DNA of 64,000 nt from Streptomyces orinoci (GTDB lineage Bacteria; Actinomycetota; Actinomycetes; Streptomycetales; Streptomycetaceae): positions 1-64,000 of the forward strand of contig NZ_PHNC01000017.1 in assembly GCF_003121295.1 (NCBI RefSeq), in the 5' to 3' direction. Each line of letters opens with the position of its first letter. Position 1 is the stretch's first letter. This document shows, piece by piece, positions 1 to 8,706 of this stretch. The translations under genes and the position numbers were made by a program. The notes under the pieces were generated by a model. The model had not been told where the DNA came from. It ran no database searches and saw only the letters and a program-made list of their open reading frames with translations.

Positions 1-703
1 GCAGCGCCAAGTGCTCGGCCAGTTCCCGCAGTTCGCCGGCCGCCTCGGCCAGGATCACCCCGCCCCCCGCCAGCAGCAGGGGGCGCTCGGCGGCCAGCAG
101 CAGCTCCAGGGCGGCCGCCACCTGCGGCGGGTGGGGGCCGTCCACGGGCACCGGCAACCGGGTGTCCAGGTGCGGCTGGTAGCGGATCTCGCGCTGGGCG
201 ATGTCCACCGGGATATCGATCAGCACCGGCCCGGGGCGGCCCCGGCGGGCGGTGCGGAAGCCCTCGCGGAGCAGCCAGGGAATCTGGGCGGCCTCCTTGG
301 CCTGGACGGCCCACTTGGTGACCGGGCGGGCCATGCCCACGATGTCCACCGCCTGGAACGCCTCCTGGTGCAGCCTGCCGGAGGACGCCTGGCCGGTGAT
401 GCACAGCAGCGGGATGGAGTCGGCGCAAGCGGTGTAGAGGCCGGTGAGCAGATTGGTGGCACCGGGGCCGGAGGTGGCGATGGCCACGCCCACCCGGCCG
501 TTGGTACGCGCCCAGCCATCGGCCATATGGGCCGCGGCCTCCTCATGCCGGACGATCAGGTGCCGTATCCCGCCGTCCGCTTCCAGCGCCTGGTAGAGCG
601 GGAGGATGGCGGCGCCGGGGCAGCCGAAGACCACATCCACGCCCTCGTCCTTGAGGATATGGACCACCGCCCGCATGGCGGGCACCGGGGCCGGGCGGTT
701 CAT
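1..703 (-). CDS. gcl: Glyoxylate carboligase-type ThDP enzyme (partial)
   Basis: Open frame running off the left edge; only the N-terminal 234 residues are visible. It reads as a thiamine-diphosphate enzyme of the acetolactate synthase/glyoxylate carboligase group: FGCPGAAI near residue 26, TSGPGATNLLTGLY near 80, FQAVDIVGMARPVTKW, and GRPGPVLIDIPVD. The family condenses two glyoxylates to tartronate semialdehyde plus CO2. The ATG at 703 overlaps the stop of glxR (ATGA), so the two are co-translated, and hyi lies just upstream. This context supports glyoxylate use from purine or glycolate breakdown. Residue 54 is Glu where E. coli Gcl has its unusual Val51, so an acetolactate synthase-like activity remains possible. 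Confidence 0.85.
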   Translation of the reverse strand, partial: MNRPAPVPAMRAVVHILKDEGVDVVFGCPGAAILPLYQALEADGGIRHLIVRHEEAAAHMADGWARTNGRVGVAIATSGPGATNLLTGLYTACADSIPLLCITGQASSGRLHQEAFQAVDIVGMARPVTKWAVQAKEAAQIPWLLREGFRTARRGRPGPVLIDIPVDIAQREIRYQPHLDTRLPVPVDGPHPPQVAAALELLLAAERPLLLAGGGVILAEAAGELRELAEHLAL

Positions 704-1590
704 CGCCCGCCTGCCGGGGAGGACAGCCGCTGGACGCCGCGCAGCAGGGCGGAGTGGTCCAGCCCGCCGTCGCCCTGGGCGCGCAGCGCGGCCATCAGGG
801 TGGCCACCAGATTGCCCACCGGCAGTACGGCGCCCACCTCCCTGGCCGCTTCGGTGAGGATGCCCAGGTCCTTGTGGTGCAGCTCGACCCGGAAGCCGGG
901 GGTGTGCTCACCGGTGAGGAAGTCGCGCTTTTTGCGGGTGAGTACCGCGGAGGCGGCCAGTCCGCCGTTGAGCACCTCCAGTGCCGGGGCGGGGTCCACC
1001 CCCGACTTCGCCAGGAAGACCACCGCCTCGGCGCAGGCCTGGATATTGGCGGCCACGATCAGCTGGTTGGCGGCCTTGACGGTCTGGCCGCTGCCATGCG
1101 GGCCGCAGTGGACGACGGTGCTGCCGAGCGCCGCCAGCAGGGGCCTGGCCTCCTCGAAGTCGGCCGGATCGCCGCCGGCCATGATGGAGAGGGTGCCCTC
1201 CACCGCCCCGGCCTCCCCGCCGGAGACCGGCGCGTCCAGCACCCGGATGCCGAATTCCGCGGCCCGCCGCGCCAGTTCGCGGGCGGTGCGGGGGGCGACG
1301 GTGGACATCTCGATCAGCAGGGCGCCCGGCCGGGCATGGGCCAGGATGCCGTCCTCGCCATAGGCCACCGCCTCCACCTGGGCATCCGCCGGAAGCATGG
1401 TGATGATGACCCCGGCCTCGCCGACGGCCGCCGCCACCGAGGGGGCGCGGTGGCCGCCATGGGCGGCCAGGCGGTCCAACTTGTGCTGTTCCAGGGTGAA
1501 TCCGGTGACGGGGTATCCCGCCTTGAGCAGGTTCTCCGACATGGGCGAGCCCATGATGCCGAGCCCTATCCAGGCGACACGGGGGAGCAT
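700..1590 (-). CDS. glxR: 2-hydroxy-3-oxopropionate (tartronate semialdehyde) reductase
   Basis: 296 residues, the normal size for the beta-hydroxyacid dehydrogenase family. It reduces tartronate semialdehyde to glycerate with NAD(P)H in the cytosol. Visible motifs are the Rossmann GLGIMGSPM (residues 9-17), the substrate-binding DAPVSGG (119-125) and the catalytic lysine K172 in GQTVKAANQ. The start at 1590 has a GAAAGGA Shine-Dalgarno sequence. The stop overlaps the gcl start by 4 bases, and hyi ends 15 bp upstream, giving the order hyi-glxR-gcl. 3-hydroxyisobutyrate dehydrogenase belongs to the same superfamily, but that role is filled by the gene at 62436; the neighbours decide the assignment. 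Confidence 0.92.
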   Translation of the reverse strand: MLPRVAWIGLGIMGSPMSENLLKAGYPVTGFTLEQHKLDRLAAHGGHRAPSVAAAVGEAGVIITMLPADAQVEAVAYGEDGILAHARPGALLIEMSTVAPRTARELARRAAEFGIRVLDAPVSGGEAGAVEGTLSIMAGGDPADFEEARPLLAALGSTVVHCGPHGSGQTVKAANQLIVAANIQACAEAVVFLAKSGVDPAPALEVLNGGLAASAVLTRKKRDFLTGEHTPGFRVELHHKDLGILTEAAREVGAVLPVGNLVATLMAALRAQGDGGLDHSALLRGVQRLSSPAGGR

Positions 1591-1605
1591 GGCGGTCCTT
1601 TCGGG

Positions 1606-2421
1606 TCAGGGGCGGGCGGGCCCGGGGGCGGCCAGCCAGGCGAAGGGGTCGGTGCCGTCCTCGGGGTGGCGGTACTCCAGGCCGATCCACCCCCGGTAGC
1701 CGGCCGAGCGCAGCCGGCCGAGTAGGCCGGGGAAGTCCAGCCGGCCCGAACCGGGCGCGCCCCGGCCGGGGTTGTCGGCGATCTGCACATGGCCGGTCAG
1801 GGGCGCGTAGCGGTCGATGACCGAGGGCAGGTCCTCGCCGTTCATGGACAGGTGGTAGAGGTCCATCAGAAATCTGGCGTTGTCCAGTCCGGTCATGGTG
1901 TTCAGCCGCCGTACCAGCTCGATCGCCGACTCGGCGCTGACCAGTGGATAGCCGGGTGATTCGCGCGAGTTGAGCGCCTCGATCAGCAGCATGGCACCCG
2001 CCCGGTGGGCGGCCCGGGCGGCCAGTACCAGGTTGTCCAGGGCCAGTTGGTCCTGGACGTCCGGATCCACGCCGGGGACCCGGTTGCCGTAGAGGGCGTT
2101 GAGCGCGGGGCAGCCCAGCGAGGCGGCGAATCCGGCGGCGAGATCCAGGTGGGCGCGGAAGCGCTCGGCCTCCTCCCCCGGGATGGACAGGGCGCCGCGG
2201 TCGGGGCCGGGCAGCTGCCCGGCGTAGAGGTTGAGCGCCACCAGTCGGGTGCCCGCCTCGGCCAACGCCGAGCGCAGCTCGTCCAGTTGGGGCGGCCGGG
2301 GGAGCGGTGACCCGGGCCAGGGCCACCACAGTTCCACCGCCCGGAACCCGGCCGCGGCGGCAGCCGCGGGGCGCTTGGCCAGCGGTAGCCCGGTGAAGAG
2401 GAGGGAGAGATTGACATCCAT
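1606..2421 (-). CDS. hyi: Hydroxypyruvate isomerase
   Basis: 271 residues from the ATG at 2421 (protein begins MDVNLSLLFTGLPL). It is a TIM-barrel sugar-phosphate isomerase/epimerase of the Hyi type, interconverting hydroxypyruvate and tartronate semialdehyde. Supporting motifs are LLIEALNSRESPGYPL (metal-binding Glu), RFLMDLYHLSMNGEDL, GHVQIADNPGRG and IGLEYRHPEDG. The frame is open 36 bases further upstream to 2457, but the downstream ATG matches the usual family N-terminus, so I chose it. It is first in the hyi-glxR-gcl operon. A perfect inverted repeat lies directly upstream and would overlap the ribosome-binding region if this start is correct. Confidence 0.88.
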   Translation of the reverse strand: MDVNLSLLFTGLPLAKRPAAAAAAGFRAVELWWPWPGSPLPRPPQLDELRSALAEAGTRLVALNLYAGQLPGPDRGALSIPGEEAERFRAHLDLAAGFAASLGCPALNALYGNRVPGVDPDVQDQLALDNLVLAARAAHRAGAMLLIEALNSRESPGYPLVSAESAIELVRRLNTMTGLDNARFLMDLYHLSMNGEDLPSVIDRYAPLTGHVQIADNPGRGAPGSGRLDFPGLLGRLRSAGYRGWIGLEYRHPEDGTDPFAWLAAPGPARP

Positions 2422-2425
2422 CTGA

Positions 2426-2440
2426 TTCCGGTATTCGGAA
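2426..2440. promoter_or_regulatory. Inverted repeat TTCCG-N5-CGGAA, candidate operator of hyi-glxR-gcl
   Basis: Perfect 5-bp arms around GTATT, immediately upstream of the hyi start. Related half-sites (TTC...CGGAA) occur upstream of the IclR-family gene (19943-19958) and of malate synthase (17549-17562). This suggests, but does not prove, a shared regulator of glyoxylate genes. Confidence 0.4.
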
Positions 2441-2651
2441 AATCCGTTCTGCTCCACGGAAGTTGATGCTGGCGAGAGACGGCGGATGTGTCAAGGCGAT
2501 AGGGTCCTGCCATGCGTCCGACCGTGCTCGCGCCTCCCGCCGCCTAGGCGGGACGCCACCATTACCCGCGCGCCGAGGCCAATGAGCCCGGCGCGCCGGT
2601 CGGTTGTGCCCGCACTCAGAAGACCGTGACCACACTTCCGACTTCTGACGC

Positions 2652-3575
2652 ATGCGGAGAAAACGCACAGTGCGCGACAACGTCATATCCCGTGGCCTGG
2701 CCTGTCTGGCCCTGGCCGGTGCGGCCTGGGGGACCACCGGGGCCGCCGTTGATCTCATCTACCGGTCCAGCCAACTGGGCCCGGTGTCCGTCTCCTTCTG
2801 GAGGCAGCTCAGCGGCCTGGTGCTGCTGTTGGCCGCCCGGCGGCTGCGCCCCGCGCCCCGGACCGCCGCCGCGCCCCGCAGGCCGCTGGTACTGCTGGGT
2901 ACGGGGCTGGGCCTGGCCGTGTTCCAGACCGCCTACTTCGGCGCGGTACGGGAGACCGGGCTGGCCGTGGGCACCATCATCACCCTGGGCGCGGGCCCGG
3001 TGTTCACCGCCGCCGGAGGGCGGCTGCTGCTCGGTGAGCGGCTGGGGCGCGGCGGGATCCTCGCGGTGGGCGGGGCGATGGCCGGGCTGTCGGTGCTGCT
3101 GCTGGGTGACGGGGGCGGTACGGTCCAGCCGGTGGGCGCCGCCTGGGCGTTGGTGTCCGCTGCGGGCTATGCGGCGGCCACGGTCCTGGCCCGCTGGGCC
3201 GGGCGGCGGGGTGCCGGTGCGGAACCGTACGTCCTGACCGTCTGGGCCTTCGGCATTGGCGCGGTGCTGCTGATGCCCTTCGCCTGGGCCGAGGGGCTGC
3301 TGCCGCATACCGCCCATCCGGGGCGGGTGTTGCTGCTGATGTCCTATGTCGGCGTGGTCACCACGGCCCTGGCCTACCCCCTGTACTTCGCGGGGGCCGC
3401 CGTGGTGCGGGCCGCCACCACCTCGGTGGTGATGCTGATCGAGCCGGTGAGCGCGACGGTGCTGGCGGTGAGTGTGCTGGGCGAGCGGCTCACGGTGGCC
3501 ACGGTGAGCGGCACGGTGGTATTGCTGGGGGCGGTGGTGTCACTGGGGGTGGCCGAGGCGCGGCGACGGATGTAA
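2652..3575 (+). CDS. EamA/DMT-family exporter
   Basis: 307 residues with about ten hydrophobic segments arranged as two EamA repeats, roughly residues 10-150 and 160-300. Typical motifs are [17 protein letters not shown] in the first segment and a final repeat ending [19 protein letters not shown]. The family exports amino acids or other metabolites, and the substrate cannot be read here. The ATG at 2652 follows a 230-bp gap after the divergent hyi operon. The ATG is favoured because the charged [10 protein letters not shown] leader precedes TM1. Confidence 0.85.
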   Translation: MRRKRTVRDNVISRGLACLALAGAAWGTTGAAVDLIYRSSQLGPVSVSFWRQLSGLVLLLAARRLRPAPRTAAAPRRPLVLLGTGLGLAVFQTAYFGAVRETGLAVGTIITLGAGPVFTAAGGRLLLGERLGRGGILAVGGAMAGLSVLLLGDGGGTVQPVGAAWALVSAAGYAAATVLARWAGRRGAGAEPYVLTVWAFGIGAVLLMPFAWAEGLLPHTAHPGRVLLLMSYVGVVTTALAYPLYFAGAAVVRAATTSVVMLIEPVSATVLAVSVLGERLTVATVSGTVVLLGAVVSLGVAEARRRM

Positions 3576-3729
3576 GTCACCGCCATCACCGGTGAATTGG
3601 CGCGATGCCCCATGCCTATCCGGAACGGGACGGATGCCGGCCGTCCGGTGACGGGTGGTACCCCAGGGGAGGAAAGCCGTCACCTTCCCATGGACGGCCG
3701 TGGCATGGACGTATCCGTCCCTGCGGGCC

Positions 3730-3800
3730 GTCCATGGCCGGTCGCGCCCACCCGGCGGAGCCGCATGGTGCCGGTGCCCCTGCGCCCCTGACGGGGCGCC
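3730..3800. repeat. Dispersed Streptomyces intergenic GC repeat, copy 1
   Basis: Contains GGTCGCGCCCACCCGGCGGAGCCGC-type sequence followed by the palindrome GCGCCCCTGACGGGGCGCC. The same modules recur near 12170, 17600, 18780-19085 and 22580. It sits directly before the ribosome-binding site of the next gene. Confidence 0.75.
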
Positions 3801-3817
3801 GTTACCCAGGAGGCTTT

Positions 3818-4525
3818 GTGCGCAAGAGACTTGTGTCCGCCGCGATCGCGGTCGCCGCCGTGGGCGCGCTGGTGTCACCGGGGATCGCCCAGGCGGCGCC
3901 CGCCGCGGGGCCGGTCACCGTGGATGTGGCCGCCCATGGCACCCGGCCCGGAACCTCCGTCCTGGACGGGAAGGTCAAGCCCGGCACCACGGTCCGGCTG
4001 GCTCCCGCGCGGACCGCGGGCGACCACACCCTGGGGGTGGACTACCAGGTCCAGCAGACCCCCAACTGGTGTGGCCCGGCCGCCACCAGGATCGCCCTGT
4101 CGGCCAGGATGGCCGCGCCCAGCCAGGCCGACCTGGCCGGGCAGCTGGGCACCACCGACAACGGTACCGACTGGATCGGCCAGGTGACCCGGGTGCTCAA
4201 CAACAACCTGGGCGGCGGCTGGTACGAGACCAAGGAGATGCCCAACGACCCGCCCACCCAGGACCAGCGGGACCTGCTGTGGCGCGACATCGTCTTTGAC
4301 ATCGACCGTGGTTACGCCCTGGTGGCCAATATCGTCGCCCCGGCCAACAACCACCCGCCCGGCTATCCCAACGAGACGATCTACCACTACTTCACCGTGA
4401 TCGGCTACAACGACGACCGCGGGGTGCTGATAGCCGACCCGGCCAGTTTCGGTGGCAACCAGATCTACTGGCTGTCCTTCGACCAACTCGCCTCACTGAT
4501 CCCGCCCAAGGGGTATTCCGCCTGA
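3818..4525 (+). CDS. Secreted C39-like papain-fold protein
   Basis: 235 residues from the GTG at 3818, preceded by CCAGGAGGC. The N-terminus is a Sec signal peptide (MRKRL, then a hydrophobic stretch ending AQA at residue 26, likely cleaved before APAAG). The mature domain has the C39-family layout: QQTPNWCGPAATRIAL with the likely catalytic Cys85, a His in YHYFTVIGYND, and an acidic residue in LIADPASFGG. Proteins of this kind are exported cysteine peptidase-like enzymes of unknown substrate. The frame extends upstream to 3605 through a repeat element, but that extension lacks coding character and would bury the signal peptide. Confidence 0.82.
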   Translation: MRKRLVSAAIAVAAVGALVSPGIAQAAPAAGPVTVDVAAHGTRPGTSVLDGKVKPGTTVRLAPARTAGDHTLGVDYQVQQTPNWCGPAATRIALSARMAAPSQADLAGQLGTTDNGTDWIGQVTRVLNNNLGGGWYETKEMPNDPPTQDQRDLLWRDIVFDIDRGYALVANIVAPANNHPPGYPNETIYHYFTVIGYNDDRGVLIADPASFGGNQIYWLSFDQLASLIPPKGYSA

Positions 4526-4609
4526 CCGCATCGGAGAACCGGCGGGCGCGGCCCTACCGCGACAACCTGCGGAACCGGGTCATTCCCTGACCTTGCGCAT
4601 CCCTGACCG

Positions 4610-4641
4610 ACGGTCCTGCCGCCTCCCGGCGGCAGGACCGT
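4610..4641. terminator. Bidirectional hairpin between convergent genes
   Basis: A perfect 14-bp stem (ACGGTCCTGCCGCC and its complement) with a 4-base loop TCCC lies in the 139-bp gap between convergent genes ending at 4525 and 4665. No strong T-tract is present, as is common in actinomycetes. Confidence 0.75.
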
Positions 4642-4664
4642 TGACGTCCTGGAATCCGGCCGTC

Positions 4665-5786
4665 CTAGAAGTAGGACTGCAGAGTGCCCCGCCGCCGCAC
4701 ATCCAGGGTGGCGCAGTGGAAAGAGCCGCCAAAGCTGTTGAAATTGCGGAAGTTGCAGGGAATGGGGGTGAAGCCGAACTTCTTCATGGCGTCGATCATC
4801 GGCTGGTCCTGCCGCTCCACGATCACCCGCTGCTCGTCCAGCATCAGAATGTTCATGTTGATGGACTTGCTGGTCATATAGAGCGGGTGCGAGTCCGGAA
4901 TCACCGGGGCCGGTGCGGCCATCACATCCCAGCCCTTGAACAGCGCGGGCACCTCCGGCACCCGCTCGGGGTGGATCAGCAGCTTGCCGGGGGCCATCGG
5001 CACCAGGGTGGCGTCGATATGCATCGGGTGCTGGTCATTGAACTCAAAGACATGGATGCGGTAGTCATCGCCCAGATGACGGCGCAGCCACTCGATGCCG
5101 AAGTCATTGGTGACATGGCTCTTCTGCGCGATAATGTCCCGGCCGCAGCGGGTGAAGTCCGCGGCGTCGAAGGTCGGCTCGAACTCGGTCACCACCAGCC
5201 GCTGGGGTCCGTCCTCGCCCGGGTCGGTCCACTCCTGGTCGAACTGGGCGTCGGTCAGCTCCGGTTTGGGCCCCGCGCTCCACTTGGCGCCGCCGTGGAA
5301 GTACTCCTTGAGCAACGGCCGGTAGGCCAGCGACTCGTAGTAGCGCGAACGCCAGGCCATCGGGCACTCGATGATGTCCTCGCCGATCACCAGCAGGGCG
5401 TCCCGTGGCATGGCCGCGTACATCCCGGTGCTGCTCCAGTCCAGGGTGGAGTACTCACGGCGCTGCGGAATGGGCTCCGGGCGGCGGACCTTGACCCCCT
5501 CGGCCTCCAGGATGTGGGCGAATTCCTCCAGTTCGGCGCTGGCGGCGGCCACCTGCTCGGCCGGGAAGGGCTGGCCGGCTCTGGTGCGGAAGGTCTCGTG
5601 CATACCGGCGGGCAGAACCGGCGGCAGGGCCATATGCCAGGTGGGGAAGCTGGCCCCGTCCACGATCCCGACGATCACTTCCTCCAGCGGGTCCCACTCG
5701 GTGTACGAGCTGACCGGGCTGGCCGGGCGGTCCGCGGGGGCGGTGTGCGCTCCGGAGGCACCGGAGGTCTCCAGGTAAGGCTTCAC
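4665..5786 (-). CDS. Amidinotransferase (glycine/inosamine amidinotransferase family)
   Basis: 373 residues, the normal length for arginine:glycine and arginine:inosamine-phosphate amidinotransferases, which move the amidino group of arginine onto an amine. Family motifs are VSSYTEWDPLEEVIVG (about 27-41), the catalytic-region HIDATLVPMAPGKLL with His and Asp, and GGSFHCATLDVRRRG with the nucleophilic Cys358 near the C-terminus. The substrate is not determined. No aminocyclitol antibiotic genes are visible nearby, so a glycine- or ornithine-type acceptor is as likely as a streptomycin-like role. It is transcribed alone and ends against a convergent hairpin. The ATG at 5786 is a natural start. 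Confidence 0.85.
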   Translation of the reverse strand: MKPYLETSGASGAHTAPADRPASPVSSYTEWDPLEEVIVGIVDGASFPTWHMALPPVLPAGMHETFRTRAGQPFPAEQVAAASAELEEFAHILEAEGVKVRRPEPIPQRREYSTLDWSSTGMYAAMPRDALLVIGEDIIECPMAWRSRYYESLAYRPLLKEYFHGGAKWSAGPKPELTDAQFDQEWTDPGEDGPQRLVVTEFEPTFDAADFTRCGRDIIAQKSHVTNDFGIEWLRRHLGDDYRIHVFEFNDQHPMHIDATLVPMAPGKLLIHPERVPEVPALFKGWDVMAAPAPVIPDSHPLYMTSKSINMNILMLDEQRVIVERQDQPMIDAMKKFGFTPIPCNFRNFNSFGGSFHCATLDVRRRGTLQSYF

Positions 5787-6081
5787 TTGTGTGCTCCTGA
5801 GGTGGCGTTGAGCAGCTCAGGCCGCGCGGGAGGCGTCGGCGAGGGGTGGGGGTCGGTGGATGCGTTGCCTCGCCGGTCCTCGCCGGAAAGGGCGGCGTCT
5901 GCGTGTTCGATTCAAACAATGGGCCATCTGACTGGCAAGAAGCGCCCGGAAGTTGTCCGGAAACACCCCCTGGCAAGGGAATAGAGCCGCCGTGCGGAGC
6001 GGCCAACCCGCGCCGGTCCAGGACCCCTTCGCCATCCCTTGGCCGGTTTCTTACGGTGGGGCCGGGCACTACGGTGGCGGC

Positions 6082-6336
6082 ATGGCGCGATGGAGAGTGG
6101 AGTTCACCACCGAGCCCTTCGACCTGGACCGGCCGCCGCCGCATGCGGTGGTGGCCCGGCGGATCGTGGAGGGAGCGGGGCTGGACGAGGTGGAGGTCGG
6201 CCCCTTCGGCAACACCGCCGAGGGCGGCCGGGAGGCCGTACTGACGGCCGTTCAGCGGCTGTTGACGGAGGCGGTGGACGCCGGGGCCACCCGGATCTCG
6301 CTCCAGCTCAATGTGATCGAGGGGGACGGACCGTGA
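6082..6336 (+). CDS. Small conserved actinomycete protein of unknown function
   Basis: 84 residues, MARWRVEFTTEPFDLDRPPP at the start and LQLNVIEGDGP at the end. The ATG at 6082 is chosen because the coding pattern begins there; the open frame upstream to 5953 looks non-coding. I recognise no domain. It reads as a small alpha/beta protein with no membrane segment. It overlaps the next gene by the GTGA quadruplet, so the two are translationally coupled and probably work together. Confidence 0.72.
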   Translation: MARWRVEFTTEPFDLDRPPPHAVVARRIVEGAGLDEVEVGPFGNTAEGGREAVLTAVQRLLTEAVDAGATRISLQLNVIEGDGP

Positions 6337-6737
6337 CCTCCTCCTCGTCCTCCTCCTCCGACCTCTTCCGTGCGGCGGTCAAGCCTCTGGTGGACGCCAT
6401 GGGCGGCCGCCTGATCGAGCCCGCGGAGGCGGGCCGGGACGATGTGATGCTGTCCTGGGAGGGCCGCCAGGTGGTGGCGGTACGGCTGCCACGGCTGTCC
6501 GACTCACTGGACCATCTGCTGGCCGACCAGGAGCGGCGCCATGGCATGCCGCTGACCCAACTCGACCGCAAGGCCAAACAGTCGGTGGTGCGCACCCTGG
6601 AGGAACGCGGGGCGTTCCGGATGCGGCGCGGGGTGGAGACGGTGGCGGCCGCCCTGGGGGTCAGCCGCTTCACGATCTACAACTACCTCAATTACCGCGA
6701 TGAGCAGCGGGCGGGGCAGGGTGGGGAGGGGCGGTGA
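6333..6737 (+). CDS. Helix-turn-helix protein with C-terminal Fis/PucR-like HTH
   Basis: 134 residues from the GTG at 6333, which overlaps the upstream stop codon. An N-terminal Ser run is followed by an alpha/beta region and a C-terminal helix-turn-helix, ETVAAALGVSRFTIYNYLNY (about residues 104-123). A HTH of this type at the C-terminus is common in actinomycete proteins paired with the upstream small protein. It is probably a DNA-binding regulator. The ligand or target is not readable. No sensory domain is recognisable in the first 100 residues. Confidence 0.75.
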   Translation: MTSSSSSSSDLFRAAVKPLVDAMGGRLIEPAEAGRDDVMLSWEGRQVVAVRLPRLSDSLDHLLADQERRHGMPLTQLDRKAKQSVVRTLEERGAFRMRRGVETVAAALGVSRFTIYNYLNYRDEQRAGQGGEGR

Positions 6738-7004
6738 GGGCCGGCACTCCCACGGTCGCAGTCCGGGAGCGGACTGCTGCGGCAGGGGGCATCGCCCGCC
6801 GGCGGCCCAAGTGAGAAGGCGGGGACGGCCTCCCGCCACCGGAACCCGGTTCCCGCCGACCGAGGCCAGCAGCATCATCGCCCGCCGGAACCGCACCGAG
6901 CTGGTGCTGCCCCGGCGCGCGATCTGCCCCCAACGATCGGACGGACGCCACCGCACATCCAACCGCTGTTACCGCGAGCCGGGTGAACCTTCCTGATCGG
7001 AGAG

Positions 7005-7391
7005 CTACTTCTCGCGCAGGGTGTCGATTTCGGCTGCCAGCACGGCCATGTCGCGCACGTGCCTGTAGTACCTGGCCGCGTACTCGTCCTCGATCGCCGG
7101 GAGAACCTTGTCGAAGACCGCCACCAGCCGCGTGAGACCTACAAAGCGCTGTTCGGAGATAGGCCCTTTGAGGACGCTCGTGGCGTAGCCATACGCGTCC
7201 GCGTCGAGCGTCACCGTGTCCTGATCCTCGATGTCCAGGCCGCGGAAGCCAGACGGGAACGGCAGGGCCGTGTGTTCGGCCGCCATCCGCGAGAGCGCAT
7301 CCAACTTTTCTTCGAACATGTCGGCGATCACCCTAGCGGTGCAGCGGCCGGTTCGGGCACGTTGGGCCCCGTAGGGAGGGAGGCTCTTCAC
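7005..7391 (-). CDS. Hypothetical protein, second gene of a small XRE-associated pair
   Basis: 128 residues with no domain I recognise. The central part (MFEEKLDALSRMAAEHTALP) is helical and charged and the C-terminus ends IDTLREK, so it could form a helical bundle. A GTG start at 7391 overlaps the stop of the upstream gene (GTGA), which argues for this start; Met25 is an alternative. It lies in a small cluster divergent from the XRE/DUF397 pair. GC content at third positions is lower than in neighbours, consistent with an accessory module. Confidence 0.6.
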   Translation of the reverse strand: MKSLPPYGAQRARTGRCTARVIADMFEEKLDALSRMAAEHTALPFPSGFRGLDIEDQDTVTLDADAYGYATSVLKGPISEQRFVGLTRLVAVFDKVLPAIEDEYAARYYRHVRDMAVLAAEIDTLREK

Positions 7392-7654
7392 GTCGCCTCC
7401 AGGGGGACGACCTCGTCCACGATGCGGCCGCCGACCCAGCTGATCCTGCGGCGGCGGACCAGGTTCGCGTCCTTGAAGTCCTGGTCCGTGGCCAGACGTA
7501 CCGCCGACGGTTCAACAGTCCATTCGCGACCACCACCCGGCGGCCGTAGATAGACCACGCCGTCGAGCTTGTCTTCGTCCATGAGCTGCCCGACCTTGCC
7601 GCGCTGCGTGTCCATCAGCCATGCGCCAGGTCGGTAGGTGATTGACGATGCCAT
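7388..7654 (-). CDS. Hypothetical small protein divergent from an XRE regulator
   Basis: 88 residues, MASSITYRPGAWLMDTQRGK at the N-terminus, followed by a VVYLRPPGGGREWTVEPSAV segment suggestive of a small beta-barrel. This resembles short proteins often found beside XRE/DUF397 modules in Streptomyces. A GGAGGCGC ribosome-binding site lies 9 bases from the ATG. It overlaps the next gene by 4 bases. The function is unknown and no catalytic motif is seen. Confidence 0.65.
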   Translation of the reverse strand: MASSITYRPGAWLMDTQRGKVGQLMDEDKLDGVVYLRPPGGGREWTVEPSAVRLATDQDFKDANLVRRRRISWVGGRIVDEVVPLEAT

Positions 7655-7875
7655 CCGTTCGCGCCTCCGTGTGTTCAGGCCACGCGGGGCGGGTAACTGG
7701 CGTTGTGTACCCCGGCACTGCCCACCATCGCGTGGGTGGTGTTTCCTGTCTGGCCGTGGCGTAGGCGTCGAACTCTCGCTGCGGCCAGACGGCTTTCAGC
7801 ATCTGCCCGCAGCGGTACCGGCGCCAGGTGTAAACGTGTAAGGAGCGGCAGGCTTAAATTTGGAGTCGAACAACC

Positions 7876-8706
7876 GTGTCCCGTCGTAGAGTTGATCCAT
7901 CGCAGGCGTTCATCGCGCGCTACGGTTTGGCGCTTCAGCAGTTTCGTGAACACAAGCGGTGGACGCAGGCGCAGCTGGGCAAGCAGGTGTGGCTGTCGCA
8001 CGCTCGCATTTCACAGTTCGAAGCCGGAGAAAGCCTGCCGCCCAAGGACATTGCGGAGCTCCTGGACCATGTGCTTGAGGCAAATGGTGCCTTGCTTGAT
8101 CTGTGGGACCGCCTCAACGACAATCCCGATGCAAGGTGGGCTCAGAAGATCCTCGCAACCGAGGCCAGGACAGTTCACTTCCGGCACGTGACCAATACAA
8201 TTCCAGCCCTTTTGCAGACGGAAGCGTACGCTCGGGCACTGCTGGGCAAAGGAATTCCCTATTATGGGGGCAACGTTGACGAGAAGGTTGCGTATCGCGC
8301 TGAGCGCCGCAAGGTACTTCATTCCTCCGATCCGGCACAGTTCTGGGCGATTTTGGAGGAGTCGGCGCTTCACTGGCAAATTGCTGACCACGCCGTCATG
8401 CGTGAGCAGTTCACACATCTGCTGGACATGATGACGAGGCCGCATGTATGCCTTCAGGTGATCCCGTTCCGCAGTGTCGGGCTCATCCCGAACACTGGAA
8501 TCACAACGCTGTTGACTCTGCGCAACGGACGGACCATTGTCTACCGAACAGATGCCGATCAGGGTACGTACATCACCAAGCCCAGCATCGTCGCCGACTT
8601 CGCGGCTCTGTACGACCACCTGCGGCACAGTGCCTTGACAGCGGATGAGTCAAGGGACTTGATTCAGCAAGTTTTTGAGGAGAATCTCCGTGTATACCTT
8701 TCCTGA
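7876..8706 (+). CDS. XRE-family regulator with DUF5753 domain
   Basis: 276 residues from a GTG start. Residues 15-75 form an XRE helix-turn-helix (RWTQAQLGKQVWLSHARISQ). The rest is the DUF5753 ligand-binding-like domain typical of Streptomyces BldB/XRE systems, with TNTIPALLQTEAYARALLG and RPHVCLQVIPF. The codon usage is visibly less GC-rich than surrounding genes, as is usual for these mobile regulator pairs. It overlaps the following DUF397 gene by 17 bases, and the pair probably forms a regulator-partner module affecting development or a toxin-like phenotype. Confidence 0.9.
   Translation: MSRRRVDPSQAFIARYGLALQQFREHKRWTQAQLGKQVWLSHARISQFEAGESLPPKDIAELLDHVLEANGALLDLWDRLNDNPDARWAQKILATEARTVHFRHVTNTIPALLQTEAYARALLGKGIPYYGGNVDEKVAYRAERRKVLHSSDPAQFWAILEESALHWQIADHAVMREQFTHLLDMMTRPHVCLQVIPFRSVGLIPNTGITTLLTLRNGRTIVYRTDADQGTYITKPSIVADFAALYDHLRHSALTADESRDLIQQVFEENLRVYLS

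Noticed and set aside
908..2758. Open frame of 616 codons on the minus strand over glxR and hyi
   Set aside because: It is rich in Arg, Pro and Gly, has no domain, and is a frame-shadow of the two enzyme genes.
6738..7004. Open frames on both strands between the HTH gene and the small pair
   Set aside because: No codon bias, ribosome-binding site or recognisable motif; considered intergenic.
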